Source of the DNA: Gammaproteobacteria bacterium | GTDB lineage: Bacteria; Pseudomonadota; Gammaproteobacteria; Arenicellales; Poriferihabitantaceae | Length of the DNA stretch: 64,000 nucleotides | Reading direction: 5' to 3' | Assembly (NCBI GenBank): GCA_022822625.1 | Contig: JAJEAV010000023.1 | Coordinates: 1-64,000, forward strand | Shown here: positions 1 to 9,862 of the stretch, in pieces | Layout of the letters: each line of letters starts with the position of its first letter | Numbering within the stretch: the first letter of the stretch is position 1 | Program-made: the position numbers and the translations under genes | The notes under the pieces: generated by a model | Told to the model about the DNA's origin: nothing | Databases searched by the model: none | Seen by the model: only the letters and a program-made list of their open reading frames with translations

Positions 1-213
1 AAACACGAAATCATTTGACAGCAGAACCAAACGCTCATAGATTCACCATTATTATGCGTTCACAAGGAAAAATGTTTGGAATTTCAATATGGACATCAAG
101 AAACCAGGCAGTTTGCAGGACAAGGTTTGAATAGTATTGAAACAACAGCCTCCCCTCTACAAATGCTCATGCCCGATTCCAGAACATCAACTCGCCAGCA
201 GTAGGTTAGACAC

Positions 214-1743
214 ATGAGACGAGACAAGGCATCAAGGCGTATTTCCAGCCGAACCACACGGCATCAACCCATGCCAGTCACCATCACCCCCTACATCAAA
301 CGCAAAATCCCCTACTATGAATTTCTGGGTGATGAAGGGTTGTCTGCTCTTGAAGACCAGGCAGATTGGCTGCTACAGGAAATAGGCATCGAATTTCGTG
401 AAAATCCGCATGCCCTGAAATTATGGAAGCAAGCCGGTGCCGATGTGCACGGCACCCGGGTAAAAATACCTCGTGGCATGGCACGGGAACTGTGCAAGAC
501 AGTTCCCGAAAAATTTTCGCAGAAGGCACGAAACCCATCGAGAACCGTTGAGATTGGTGGCGACAACCACGTTTTCGCCTGTGTATTTGGACCTCCATTT
601 GTGCAGGACATGAAGGGTGGACGCCGCTACGGCAATATTCATGATCTGGAAAACCTGGTCAAAATAGCCTATTCGCTCCCTTCTATCCACCATACCGGCC
701 TGGTGGTCTGCGAACCCTGCGATATTCCGGTATCCAAACGTCACCTCGATATGCTGTATCTGCACATGCGTTACAGCGACAAGCCCTTTCTTGGTGCCAT
801 CACCGAAAAATCGAGAGCCCAGGACAGTGTTGATATGGCCCGGATTCTGTTTGGAGCGGAATTCATGGAGGATAATTGCGTAATCATGGGCAATGTGAAC
901 ACCAATTCCCCATTGCTGGTCGATAAGGTAGTCACCGAAGCGGCAGAAGTATATTGTGGCGCTGGCCAGGCACTGATCGCCGTGCCTTTTATCCTGAGCG
1001 GGGCTATGGGACCTACTACCACAGCAGCGTCCATCGCTCAGGCCCTGGCAGAAGGCATGGCCGTTGGCGCCTATACCCAGTTGGTTCGCAAGGGTGCACC
1101 CTTCATCCTCGGCAACTTTCTATCATCAATGAGTCTGAAAAGCGGGGCCCCGACATTCGGCATGCCCGAACCTGTCATGTCCAACTTTATTGTCGGACAG
1201 TTGGCCCGACGACTGAACGTTCCCTTTCGCTGCGGTGGTTCGCTGACCTCTTCCAAACTGCCGGATGCCCAAGCCGCTGCCGAAAGTGCCGACTCAATGT
1301 TCTCGACAATCCTCGGAGGAGCCAACTTCGTATTGCATTCGGCAGGATGGCTGGAAGGTGGACTGGTCACCGGATATGAAAAACTGATACAGGATGCTGA
1401 TCGCCTTGCCGCCTATCAGGTTATGCTCTCGGGCATGCCGATCGATGAAAATACCATCGCCCGTGATGCCTACCATGAAGTTGAACCTGCCGGGCATTTT
1501 CTGGCTTCTCAACATACCTTGAGAAACTATGAAACAGCGTTCTTTGAATCCAGCATGTCTGATAATGACAGCTTTGAACAATGGCAAGAGGGGGGATCCC
1601 TGGATTCAAGACAGCGTGCCCATGAACGGTGGAACAATATCCTGAAGAATTACCAGATTCCTCCCATGGACGAAGGGAAAAACGAAGAACTCCTCGAATT
1701 CATGGACAAACGAAAATCGGAATTGCCCGACAAGTGGTACTAG
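214..1743 (+). CDS. MttB-family (trimethylamine methyltransferase-like) protein without pyrrolysine; start may be the internal Met at about 271
   Basis: 509 aa ORF with MttB/COG5598-type sequence (e.g. CGAGQALIAVPFILSGAMGPTTTAASIAQALAEG); no in-frame amber codon. Confidence 0.9.
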   Translation: MRRDKASRRISSRTTRHQPMPVTITPYIKRKIPYYEFLGDEGLSALEDQADWLLQEIGIEFRENPHALKLWKQAGADVHGTRVKIPRGMARELCKTVPEKFSQKARNPSRTVEIGGDNHVFACVFGPPFVQDMKGGRRYGNIHDLENLVKIAYSLPSIHHTGLVVCEPCDIPVSKRHLDMLYLHMRYSDKPFLGAITEKSRAQDSVDMARILFGAEFMEDNCVIMGNVNTNSPLLVDKVVTEAAEVYCGAGQALIAVPFILSGAMGPTTTAASIAQALAEGMAVGAYTQLVRKGAPFILGNFLSSMSLKSGAPTFGMPEPVMSNFIVGQLARRLNVPFRCGGSLTSSKLPDAQAAAESADSMFSTILGGANFVLHSAGWLEGGLVTGYEKLIQDADRLAAYQVMLSGMPIDENTIARDAYHEVEPAGHFLASQHTLRNYETAFFESSMSDNDSFEQWQEGGSLDSRQRAHERWNNILKNYQIPPMDEGKNEELLEFMDKRKSELPDKWY

Positions 1744-1789
1744 ACAAACAATATGCCATCCATGGAATGAACATCATTTACCGAACATC

Positions 1790-2095
1790 ATGAACGAATC
1801 CGAATCCAGACCCGCTGCCGTCCCGACCATCCAGATCAGGAATGACCGAATTATCGTGACTCGATGGAGCTTCGCGCCCGGTGCCGAGACAGGCTGGCAC
1901 AGGCACGCCCACGACTACATTGTAGTACCCTTGAACTTTGGCAAATTACTGGCTGAATCTGACGAGGGATCGACAACCCTGGACCTCGCCACCGGCGTGT
2001 CTTATTCCCGCAATGCTGGAGTCGAACACAATGTCATCAATATCAACGATTTTGAATTTGAGTTTATCGAAATCGAAATCCTGAACCGGAAATAA
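1790..2095 (+). CDS. small cupin-domain protein
   Basis: 101 aa; cupin-like WSFAPGAETGWHRHAHDYIVVPL. Confidence 0.75.
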   Translation: MNESESRPAAVPTIQIRNDRIIVTRWSFAPGAETGWHRHAHDYIVVPLNFGKLLAESDEGSTTLDLATGVSYSRNAGVEHNVININDFEFEFIEIEILNRK

Positions 2096-2110
2096 GGACT
2101 CAGTCAAGCC

Positions 2111-4525
2111 ATGCAAAACCATGCAAAAGTTGTCGTCATTGGCGGCGGAGTTGTCGGGTGCTCCATCCTTTTTCATCTTGCAAAATTCGGCTGGAAAGAC
2201 TGTGTGCTTCTTGAGCGAAATGAACTGACCTCAGGATCATCATGGCATGCGGCTGGACAGATTCATACCATCTCTTCCGACCCGAACATCTCAAGGCTTC
2301 AAGGATACACAATCAATCTCTATCGTGAACTGGAAGAGTTGTCCGGACAATCCGTAGGAATGCACAGTACAGGCGGCTTTTACCTGGCCTCCAACCAGGA
2401 TTGGTACGACTACCTGAAACGTGAACGATCCAAGGCCAGGTACATGGGGCTGGATCAGGAATTCATTTCCCTTGATGAACTTGCCAGGCTGCATCCGCTT
2501 ATCGATGCCAAACGTTATCGCGCAGCCCTTTGGGACCCGCTGGACGGAGATATCGACCCTTCAGGAGTGACCTATGCCTACGCCAAATCCGCACAAACGT
2601 TCGGGGCGCAGTATCACACCCATACTCCGGTGATAGAGACCGTCCAAAGACCTGATAAAACCTGGGATGTGGTAACCGAAAAAGGCATCATCAATACCGA
2701 ATTCGTGGTCAATGCAGGAGGACTCTGGGCACGCGAAGTCGGACATCTGGCAGGACTGAACCTGCCTGTACAACCGATGGAACATCATTATCTTCTGACC
2801 GAGGACATCCCAGAGATTGTCGAGCATGGCGGACGACTCCCGGCAGGAATCGATTACGAGGGCAACATTTACTTCCGACAGGAACAGAAGGGGATGCTTC
2901 TCGGCACCTATGAGTCAAGTGCCGAACCATGGTCAGTATCGGGAACCCCGCAGGATTTTGGGCATGACTTGCTGGATCCATGCCTGGAGCGTATCGAGGA
3001 AAAACTGGCGATCGGATTCGAAAGAATTCCCGCTTTACAGCGTGCCGGCATACGAAAAATTGTAAACGGACCCTTCACATTCGGGCCAGATGGAAATCCG
3101 ATGATTGGACCTGTGCCAGGCATGCAGAACTACTGGGTTGCCGTGGGGGTCATGGCTGGCTTTTGCCAGGCCGGTGGAGTTGGCCTGTGTCTGGCAGAAT
3201 GGATGATTGATGGTGAACCATCAATCGATGTATGGGCAATGGATATTGCCCGGTTTGGAGATTTCGCATCTCCCCATTACGGCACCTTGAAAGCCAGGGA
3301 AAATTATGAAAGACGTTTCATTCTCACCTTTCCGAACGAAACCCTGCCGGTTGCGAGACGCCAGCGAACCACTGCAATCCATGACCGACTCATTGCCAAG
3401 GGGGCAGTCATGGACGCAAATTTTGGACTTGAGCATGCACTCTGGTTTGCAGACGGTCCGGAAGATGCATTTGAGGAACCAACGTTTGTACGCTCTCGCG
3501 CACATGACTATGTTGCAAGGGAAGTCAAGGCAGTCCGTGAGGCTGTCGGCGCAATTGAGATCGCCAATTTTGCCAAACACCTCATAACCGGGGCCGATGC
3601 CCGGACATTTCTGGACTCAACCCTGGCTGGCCACATTCCAGGGCCCGGACGAATTGCCCTGACGCCCATGCTCACACCCAAGGGTCGACTGTATGGAGAC
3701 CTGACTGTCGCGTGTCTGGATGAGAACCGATTTCTGTTATTTGGGTCAGGAGCTTTCCAACTTGCGCATCGTCGATACCTTGAGGGGCTGCTTGAATTCG
3801 GCAACCATGACGCGCACTATCGAAATGTCTCAAACCACTATCACGGAATTGCTCTTTCAGGGCCGCTTTCAAGGGATTTGCTGGGGGCAATTTGCCGGGA
3901 AGATGTGGGCCCCGAAAGCCTGAAGTTCCGCGATATTCGTGAAACACATGTGGGCGGCGTACCCGCCAGGCTACTACGGTTATCGTTTTCCGGAGAGCTG
4001 GGGTATGAAGTCTATGTCGAACCCGAATACCAACTCAAGCTGTTTGAGGAAATTGAGGCGGCCGGAATCGCTCTGGGCCTTCGTTGGTATGGTGCTCGAG
4101 CGCTCATGAGTCTCAGACTTGAAAAGGGCTGGGGAGTCTGGGGGCTTGATTACAGACCTGACTTTACCGCTTTGGAATCCGGTCTTGATGCGTTCATCAA
4201 TTGGAAAAAGGACTTTATCGGCAAAGAGACTGCGCTTCGAGAACACCAGACAGGACCTGAAAAGAAACTGGTAACACTATCGATTGACAGCAACATCGAT
4301 GTCAGCAATGATGAGGCAATCTGCAAGGATGGGGAATGCGTGGGGTTCATAACATCAGGAGGCTATGCACACCATGTCAAGCTTTCGATGGCACTTGGCT
4401 ATATTCCGGCTCGACTTGCAAAGGACGGAGAATCACTGGAAGTTGAAATTAACGGAAAAATGGTTCCGGCGCAAGTTCATGAGAAAGCCCTGTATGACCC
4501 CAGGGGAGAATTGCTGAAATCCTGA
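2111..4525 (+). CDS. FAD-dependent oxidoreductase fused to a GcvT-type folate-binding domain (dimethylglycine/sarcosine dehydrogenase-like)
   Basis: N-terminal VVVIGGGVVGCSILFHLAK; DAO core; C-terminal GcvT-like RLSFSGELGYEVYVEPE and ALMSLRLEKGWG. Confidence 0.9.
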   Translation: MQNHAKVVVIGGGVVGCSILFHLAKFGWKDCVLLERNELTSGSSWHAAGQIHTISSDPNISRLQGYTINLYRELEELSGQSVGMHSTGGFYLASNQDWYDYLKRERSKARYMGLDQEFISLDELARLHPLIDAKRYRAALWDPLDGDIDPSGVTYAYAKSAQTFGAQYHTHTPVIETVQRPDKTWDVVTEKGIINTEFVVNAGGLWAREVGHLAGLNLPVQPMEHHYLLTEDIPEIVEHGGRLPAGIDYEGNIYFRQEQKGMLLGTYESSAEPWSVSGTPQDFGHDLLDPCLERIEEKLAIGFERIPALQRAGIRKIVNGPFTFGPDGNPMIGPVPGMQNYWVAVGVMAGFCQAGGVGLCLAEWMIDGEPSIDVWAMDIARFGDFASPHYGTLKARENYERRFILTFPNETLPVARRQRTTAIHDRLIAKGAVMDANFGLEHALWFADGPEDAFEEPTFVRSRAHDYVAREVKAVREAVGAIEIANFAKHLITGADARTFLDSTLAGHIPGPGRIALTPMLTPKGRLYGDLTVACLDENRFLLFGSGAFQLAHRRYLEGLLEFGNHDAHYRNVSNHYHGIALSGPLSRDLLGAICREDVGPESLKFRDIRETHVGGVPARLLRLSFSGELGYEVYVEPEYQLKLFEEIEAAGIALGLRWYGARALMSLRLEKGWGVWGLDYRPDFTALESGLDAFINWKKDFIGKETALREHQTGPEKKLVTLSIDSNIDVSNDEAICKDGECVGFITSGGYAHHVKLSMALGYIPARLAKDGESLEVEINGKMVPAQVHEKALYDPRGELLKS

Positions 4526-4547
4526 CTTTGAAAGTGAATACGTCCCG

Positions 4548-4593
4548 GAACTGCGGATTCGATAGATCGGAATTATTTTTTCTTCCGCAGTTC
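4548..4593. terminator. possible bidirectional terminator: 10-bp perfect inverted repeat between convergent genes
   Basis: gaactgcgga (4548-4557) / tccgcagttc (4584-4593); right arm overlaps the agmatinase C-terminus and lies next to a T-run. Confidence 0.35.
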
Positions 4594-5586
4594 TACACAC
4601 TCGGAAAGAAGACAAAGAATCTCGAACATCATCGTTGCCCCGACTAGAGCCGTATTTCCGCTCGGGTCAAAAGGCGGAGAAACCTCAACCACGTCTCCCC
4701 CCACAAGATTCAAGCCTCGCAACCCCCTTAGCATCATTTGCGCTTCAAGGGTGCTATACCCTCCGACCTCAGGTGTGCCGGTACCGGGTGCGTATACGGG
4801 GTCCAGGGCATCAACATCAAAACTGACATAGGCTGGCCCATCACCAACAATCTGCCTTGCCTCTTCAACAACCTTCTTCCAGCCCATCTCGAAATATTCT
4901 TCAATATAGATGACCCGCATACCCGAGTCATGGCTGAACTTCCACACATCCGGATCATTGAGCGAGCCACGAATGCCAATCTGTATTGTTCTCTTTGGAT
5001 CCAGCAGGCCCTCATCGACCGCAATCTTGAATGGTGCGCCATGGTGAAATCGGGATCCCAGGTAATCATCACCGGTATCGCAATGAGCATCAAAGTGAAT
5101 CAGTCCGATCGGACACTCCCGGGCAATCGCCCTGAAAATTGGCAAGGTGATCGAATGATCACCACCTGCAGACAAGGGTACGATTCCAGCCTTGTAGACC
5201 TTGCGATAGAACTCTTCGATTTCCTTATGACTGCCTTCAAGGGTAAACGGTTTCTGAACCCAGGCATCACCAATATCCCGGACAACACACAGTTCGTGAG
5301 GAAATACTCCTGTTGCCTGATTCATTTTTCGGATCAGGGAGGATTGGTTGCGAATTTCTCTTGGCCCATGTCGGGCACCCGTTCGATTTGTCACTCCCCC
5401 ATCAAACGGCACGCCTATCAGTCCGATATCGACCCCCTGAAGGTTTTCGACATATGGAGCACGCATAAAACTCGCCAGACCTGTATAACGAGGTCTTGTG
5501 ATTGGATCTTCAAATTCAGGATAGTCCGTCATCGGCTGTTTTCTTGCAATTAAGCGTCTTCGTCGAATATTTTTGTATTCTGCCAC
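4573..5586 (-). CDS. agmatinase/guanidino-hydrolase (ureohydrolase family)
   Basis: GGDHSIT, HFDAHCDT and SFDVDALDP metal-binding motifs. Confidence 0.9.
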   Translation of the reverse strand: MAEYKNIRRRRLIARKQPMTDYPEFEDPITRPRYTGLASFMRAPYVENLQGVDIGLIGVPFDGGVTNRTGARHGPREIRNQSSLIRKMNQATGVFPHELCVVRDIGDAWVQKPFTLEGSHKEIEEFYRKVYKAGIVPLSAGGDHSITLPIFRAIARECPIGLIHFDAHCDTGDDYLGSRFHHGAPFKIAVDEGLLDPKRTIQIGIRGSLNDPDVWKFSHDSGMRVIYIEEYFEMGWKKVVEEARQIVGDGPAYVSFDVDALDPVYAPGTGTPEVGGYSTLEAQMMLRGLRGLNLVGGDVVEVSPPFDPSGNTALVGATMMFEILCLLSECVELRKKK

Positions 5587-5608
5587 AAGCGAGATAAGGT
5601 GATAATCA

Positions 5609-6093
5609 TTATTTCAAATCCTTAAACAGTCTGTCGTTGTAGATATCATTGGTGATGGTAATAAGCTTGATATTGCCACGATCAGGGTGTAGCGGGTTCA
5701 TTACGCAACAGTTCCAATCTACGGAATCAGGAACTGTACAGCTAGGCACTACAAGGCATAACGATGCATTGGACTTCAGCCACTCGGACCCAAGGGATTG
5801 AGTCGTGTCGGGGTAGGGGAAGTCACGCCAGTCCTTATTCAGCAATCCAATGCTGACAACTCTGGGATTAAACAAGGAATCATCAATCTCGTAAGTACCC
5901 AACCGCATTGTTTTGGGGATATGATGGGGACTCCAATATAGTTTCCCATCTCCAGAAGTGCTATTGCCGGGCTTGCGGCAAAATAAACAACAGGGTCACC
6001 AGGATAATTCCAGCGACCACCATATTTGTAACTCGCACCTATGCCAGAGAAGTCACCCAGATACCTTTCCTTGGCGATTCTGTAAAGTAACAC
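5609..6093 (-). pseudogene. RES-domain toxin split into two frames (5839-6093 and 5609-5908); frameshifted gene or -1 programmed frameshift
   Basis: N-half LYRIAKERYLGDFSGIGASYKYGGRWNYPGDPVVYFAASPAIALLE; C-half LGSEWLKSNASLCLVVPS...NPLHPD; frames meet at C CCA AAA (5917-5911 on -). GTG start overlaps antitoxin stop. Confidence 0.8.
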
Positions 6094-6602
6094 TAACTGA
6101 ATTCGCCTCGTTCAATCTTTGCAAGTGTATTACAGACAAGTCTTCGACCCTCGAAAGTAGTACACAGATCGATTGGTTTGCAACCAAGTGCAGCAATTGG
6201 ACTGGAAATCCATTCATGCGCAATATCCTTGTCCTCAAACACCTCACGGGCCAAAACGAAGACACGCAGAGTATCCAGAATCTGCTCTCCCTGCAGATTA
6301 TTTAGTCTGTTTTTTTTGTAGAACCTAGAGAAATGGGAACTGTTGCTCCCCATCAATACAACAAACAAATCACGCTTTCCGGTTTCTTCAACTGCCGTGC
6401 GCAATACATTGCCAGGCACTCCTTGACGCACTTTTTGGATGAATGTGAGGGAGTTATGAAACACTTCTGTTTCGATTCCAAATACTTTACCACTGGTCAT
6501 GGGATTGCGGGCTGTGCGAGTTGTCATTTCATCAATTCTAATTTTGGGGAGTGTTTTCCGATCGTGTGAACATGGGTAATTCTGACAAATCTTGGAAACC
6601 AA
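6093..6602 (-). CDS. Xre/MbcA/ParS-type antitoxin of a RES-Xre module; start may be Met at about 6527
   Basis: C-terminal DTLRVFVLAREVFEDKDIAHEWISSPIAALGCKPIDLCTTFEGRRLVCNTLAKIERGEFS matches the DUF2384/Xre-MbcA-ParS pattern; immediately upstream of RES gene. Confidence 0.8.
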   Translation of the reverse strand: MVSKICQNYPCSHDRKTLPKIRIDEMTTRTARNPMTSGKVFGIETEVFHNSLTFIQKVRQGVPGNVLRTAVEETGKRDLFVVLMGSNSSHFSRFYKKNRLNNLQGEQILDTLRVFVLAREVFEDKDIAHEWISSPIAALGCKPIDLCTTFEGRRLVCNTLAKIERGEFS

Positions 6603-6958
6603 ATATATATCATATTGATACTTGTATTCGTTATTTTACGAATATATTTCTACTACTGAGGGGGAAACACCGGTAATTGCAGAGTATTTTGAGAGGTTTT
6701 CGGATATATGGAAAGAAATGCGGCTACAAGATTTTATGTACACAAAATCTCATTATGCTCATCAAATGGAATCGACTACTGGGCAAGACTGTATCGGAAT
6801 GAGTATCTCAAGGAGTTCTTTTGGCCAATGATGGTTGCAATCACACCTGTTCGGAATACATACGGGGGGCTGTTGAGTAATCGCCAATTTCTATCTTCAC
6901 ACATAATCCAAATGGATTGACGACATCGTCTATACTTTGTATATACCGATAACACGCT

Positions 6959-7786
6959 TCAGCAAATCTCAACTTCGTATCCGGCAAACTTGCGGAGATT
7001 GATTACTCCGCAGTCCATGATCAGGTACTGCCCCTTTATGCCCATCAATTGGCCGGAAATTTTGTCTTGCCTGTCAAAATTGAGTGCAACGACTTTATCA
7101 GGATAGTTTTCAACCGGATAATCAATAATTACCGGATCATCCTCCAGTAATTCCCAAATGAAATCCGGGTGAAGACCGTGTAGTTCATCAAGCTCGTGTC
7201 TGACTGTTTTATAAACCGCTGCCTTGTACTCCAGCATGTCGACTTCTTCCGGATTTCCCCTTAACATCTTTCTCCAGTCAGTCCGGTCACTGCATTGCCT
7301 TGCGACTATCACTTCAATCAACCCCGAATGGAATCGGTTCTTGACCCCGAACATGGAAACTGCCTGTCTGGCTCCTTGATCTATCCATCGAGTCGGAACC
7401 TGATTGGAACGGGTAATGCCAACCTTTATCCCCGAAGTGTTTGAAAGATAGACAATATGGTCATGCATACAGTGATTGTCAGCCCACTCATAGTCCCTGC
7501 ATGTTCCGTGGCGATAATGACATGTTTCAGGCTTCAGTATGCACATGTCACACTCTGCAAGTGACCTGAAGCAAGGGTAGCAGTAACCCTGGTTGAATGT
7601 TTTTGCTATTGCTCGTCCGCAAGCGATGCACTGGATGGTGCCAGTGTATCGGATCTCAAGATGACTGCCAACTCGATCCGAGACGGGAAACAGGCTTTCT
7701 CCAATCGGTATCTGGTATTGCACACGCTCATGCAGCCGGACCTTCATCTTCCGCAAAATACCTATCAGGGATTGCCTGTTCATCAA
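6959..7786 (-). CDS. DUF2797-family protein
   Basis: 275 aa with Cys-rich CIACGRAIAKTFNQGYCYPCFRSLAECDMCILKPETCHYRHGTCRD and VYLSNTSGIKVGITR. Confidence 0.75.
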   Translation of the reverse strand: MMNRQSLIGILRKMKVRLHERVQYQIPIGESLFPVSDRVGSHLEIRYTGTIQCIACGRAIAKTFNQGYCYPCFRSLAECDMCILKPETCHYRHGTCRDYEWADNHCMHDHIVYLSNTSGIKVGITRSNQVPTRWIDQGARQAVSMFGVKNRFHSGLIEVIVARQCSDRTDWRKMLRGNPEEVDMLEYKAAVYKTVRHELDELHGLHPDFIWELLEDDPVIIDYPVENYPDKVVALNFDRQDKISGQLMGIKGQYLIMDCGVINLRKFAGYEVEIC

Positions 7787-7926
7787 ACGACCATATGTTC
7801 ACTTTGATAGCCAGGCCCATACATGACGCGTTTACCCGCAAGCCCGTGCTCTTCATTATAATCGGAATGACCAACAGTAGGATCATTGTACCTTGACCAC
7901 TTGATGGTATTGTTGTGTTCAAGCAT
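7783..7926 (-). CDS. 47-aa small ORF upstream of and overlapping the DUF2797 gene start
   Basis: Own translation: MLEHNNTIKWSRYNDPTVGHSDYNEEHGLAGKRVMYGPGYQSEHMVV*; TGATG overlap with downstream start; not in supplied ORF track. Confidence 0.45.
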   Translation of the reverse strand: MLEHNNTIKWSRYNDPTVGHSDYNEEHGLAGKRVMYGPGYQSEHMVV

Positions 7927-8194
7927 GATTTCTGCCTGCCTTGATGTGAAAAGGCGTGTTCAGCCTAATTTGCGGTGATAAAATTGTCATGCTGATTCAT
8001 ATCGCAATACTGTCCATGGATAATACTGGAGTTAGACAAAGATTGTTTCCGTTCAACGATTGCAGATTCAGGAAAAACCGACCGGACAAGTTGCAGAGGC
8101 TATCGAATGGGTTATAAATGTCGAGATCGTACCGCATTCCCCAATGTGGTGCAGGTTAATCCCGTTCCAGACAATCAAGCCTGCAGGAACTGAC

Positions 8195-8374
8195 ATGGAC
8201 CTATGGGAAAAAATCATCGTAGGCATTCTGATGCTATTGGTGGTGCTGTGGTTCCTGCCCGGAACACGAAACATGATTGAAGCCAGCAAGGATGCGCCCA
8301 AGGACTGGGAGGGTTTTCTGATACCCATGGGTGCAGTAATCCTGTTCATTGTATTTCTGGTTCTCACGCTTTAG
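8195..8374 (+). CDS. small membrane protein (internal start MDLWEKIIVG within ORF 8060..8374)
   Basis: two hydrophobic segments, IIVGILMLLVVLWFLPG and FLIPMGAVILFIVFLVLTL. Confidence 0.5.
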   Translation: MDLWEKIIVGILMLLVVLWFLPGTRNMIEASKDAPKDWEGFLIPMGAVILFIVFLVLTL

Positions 8375-8603
8375 GCAGATTGGCAGGTTTTGCAATCGAA
8401 TCCAGTTGCAGCAAGGCCGGCATTCCAGCAGGTCACGGCAACGCAAGGGATGCAAATGGAACATTTCTTTTCTTTGACTGCAATCGAAAAATAAGGGATA
8501 CTAGGAAATGTGAAAAATACCGGGCTTCTGTTTCGATCACGTCAGTCTGGTTTTTTTGATTCCTAAATTCAACAAATAATTACCAGTTTTACGGAGTTCC
8601 CTG

Positions 8604-9809
8604 ATGAAACGTCGAGATTTATTGATCGGAGCTGCCGGAGGTACTGTAACTGCCGCAGCTGTTACTCTATCCGGTTGTACCGAAGATAAGGCTGCCAAGC
8701 AAGCGCAAGAAGAAGCTTCGCGACTCAAGACCGAACTTGAACTTGCCCAGGCAGAAATTGAACAACTAAAGCAGGCTGCTGTCGAAGCTCCCGCTGTCGT
8801 ATCCGATCGCGTGGAAATCGCTATCGTCTCAACCTGGCCAAGAGACTTTCCGGGTCTCGGTACGGGTGCCCAGCGATTCGCTGAGCGCCTGACCACCATG
8901 AGCGAAGGACGATTTGTGGTTGAATACTTTGCAGCAGGAGAGAGAGTCGGCGCATTTGACTCTTTTGATGAAGTTGCTTCCGGCAATGCCCAAATCTACC
9001 ACGGGGCCGACTATTACTGGAAAGGCAAGCATCCGGGATGGGCTTATTTCACGGCAGTGCCTTTTGGTCTTACCTACACCGAGATCAACGCCTGGATCCG
9101 GTTTGGCGGTGGACAGGAACTGTGGGATGAATTGGCCAGTGAGTATGGATTGAAAAACCTCATGTGCGGCAACACTGGCGTGCAAATGGGCGGATGGTTC
9201 CGCAAGGAAATGAATTCCGCTGCAGATTTCAGAGGCTTGAAAATGCGTATTCCAGGACTCGGTGGCGATGTGCTCGCAAAACTGGGAGCCTCTCCGGTTT
9301 CACTGCCCGGAAGTCAGATTTACGAGAACCTGATCTCCGGTGCGGTTGATGCTACAGAATGGGTTGGCCCATGGAATGATGAAATCATGAAATTCTATGA
9401 AGCAGCCAAGTTCTATTACTTTCCGGGCATGCATGAGCCAGGCGCCATGCTTGCTGCCGGCATCAATAAGGCATTCTGGGATGGACTGTCGGATACGGAC
9501 AAAACGATCATCGAATCAGCAGCTAGTGCCGAGAATGACGTTATGATGTCGGAATACAATGCCAAGAACGGTGATGCATTGGCCCGGCTGATTGCCGATC
9601 AAGGTGTACAGCTCAAGCGCTTCAGTGATGATATTTATGATTCATTCGGTGAAGCGGCTGCTGAGGTGTTTGCCGAGACCGTTGCTCACAGTGATCTGGC
9701 AAAAAGAATTCACGAGAGCTTTGAAAATGCCCGCAATAAGGTCGGTGGCTGGGCGAAGATTTCAGACCAGGAGTATATGCGACAACGCAACAGGGTTCTG
9801 GGTCTGTAA
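8604..9809 (+). CDS. TRAP transporter substrate-binding protein (DctP-type), predicted lipoprotein with coiled-coil spacer
   Basis: signal plus lipobox MKRRDLLIGAAGGTVTAAAVTLSGC; DctP-like ALQKG-type region and GGWFRKEMNSAADFRGLKMRIPGLGGDVLAKLGASPVSLPG. Confidence 0.92.
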   Translation: MKRRDLLIGAAGGTVTAAAVTLSGCTEDKAAKQAQEEASRLKTELELAQAEIEQLKQAAVEAPAVVSDRVEIAIVSTWPRDFPGLGTGAQRFAERLTTMSEGRFVVEYFAAGERVGAFDSFDEVASGNAQIYHGADYYWKGKHPGWAYFTAVPFGLTYTEINAWIRFGGGQELWDELASEYGLKNLMCGNTGVQMGGWFRKEMNSAADFRGLKMRIPGLGGDVLAKLGASPVSLPGSQIYENLISGAVDATEWVGPWNDEIMKFYEAAKFYYFPGMHEPGAMLAAGINKAFWDGLSDTDKTIIESAASAENDVMMSEYNAKNGDALARLIADQGVQLKRFSDDIYDSFGEAAAEVFAETVAHSDLAKRIHESFENARNKVGGWAKISDQEYMRQRNRVLGL

Positions 9810-9862
9810 ACCAACTGGTTCAGAGTTGATGCCCAACGACGATGTCTGGATAACTTCGTTCG

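Noticed and set aside
214-1743. Pyrrolysine-containing MttB
   Set aside because: No in-frame amber codon; the ORF is continuous
4738-5553. 271-aa plus-strand ORF opposite the agmatinase
   Set aside because: Antisense to a well-conserved enzyme; no recognisable domain and biased composition
6622-6920. Two overlapping short plus-strand ORFs upstream of the RES-Xre module
   Set aside because: No recognisable domain; could be a decayed gene fragment but evidence is insufficient
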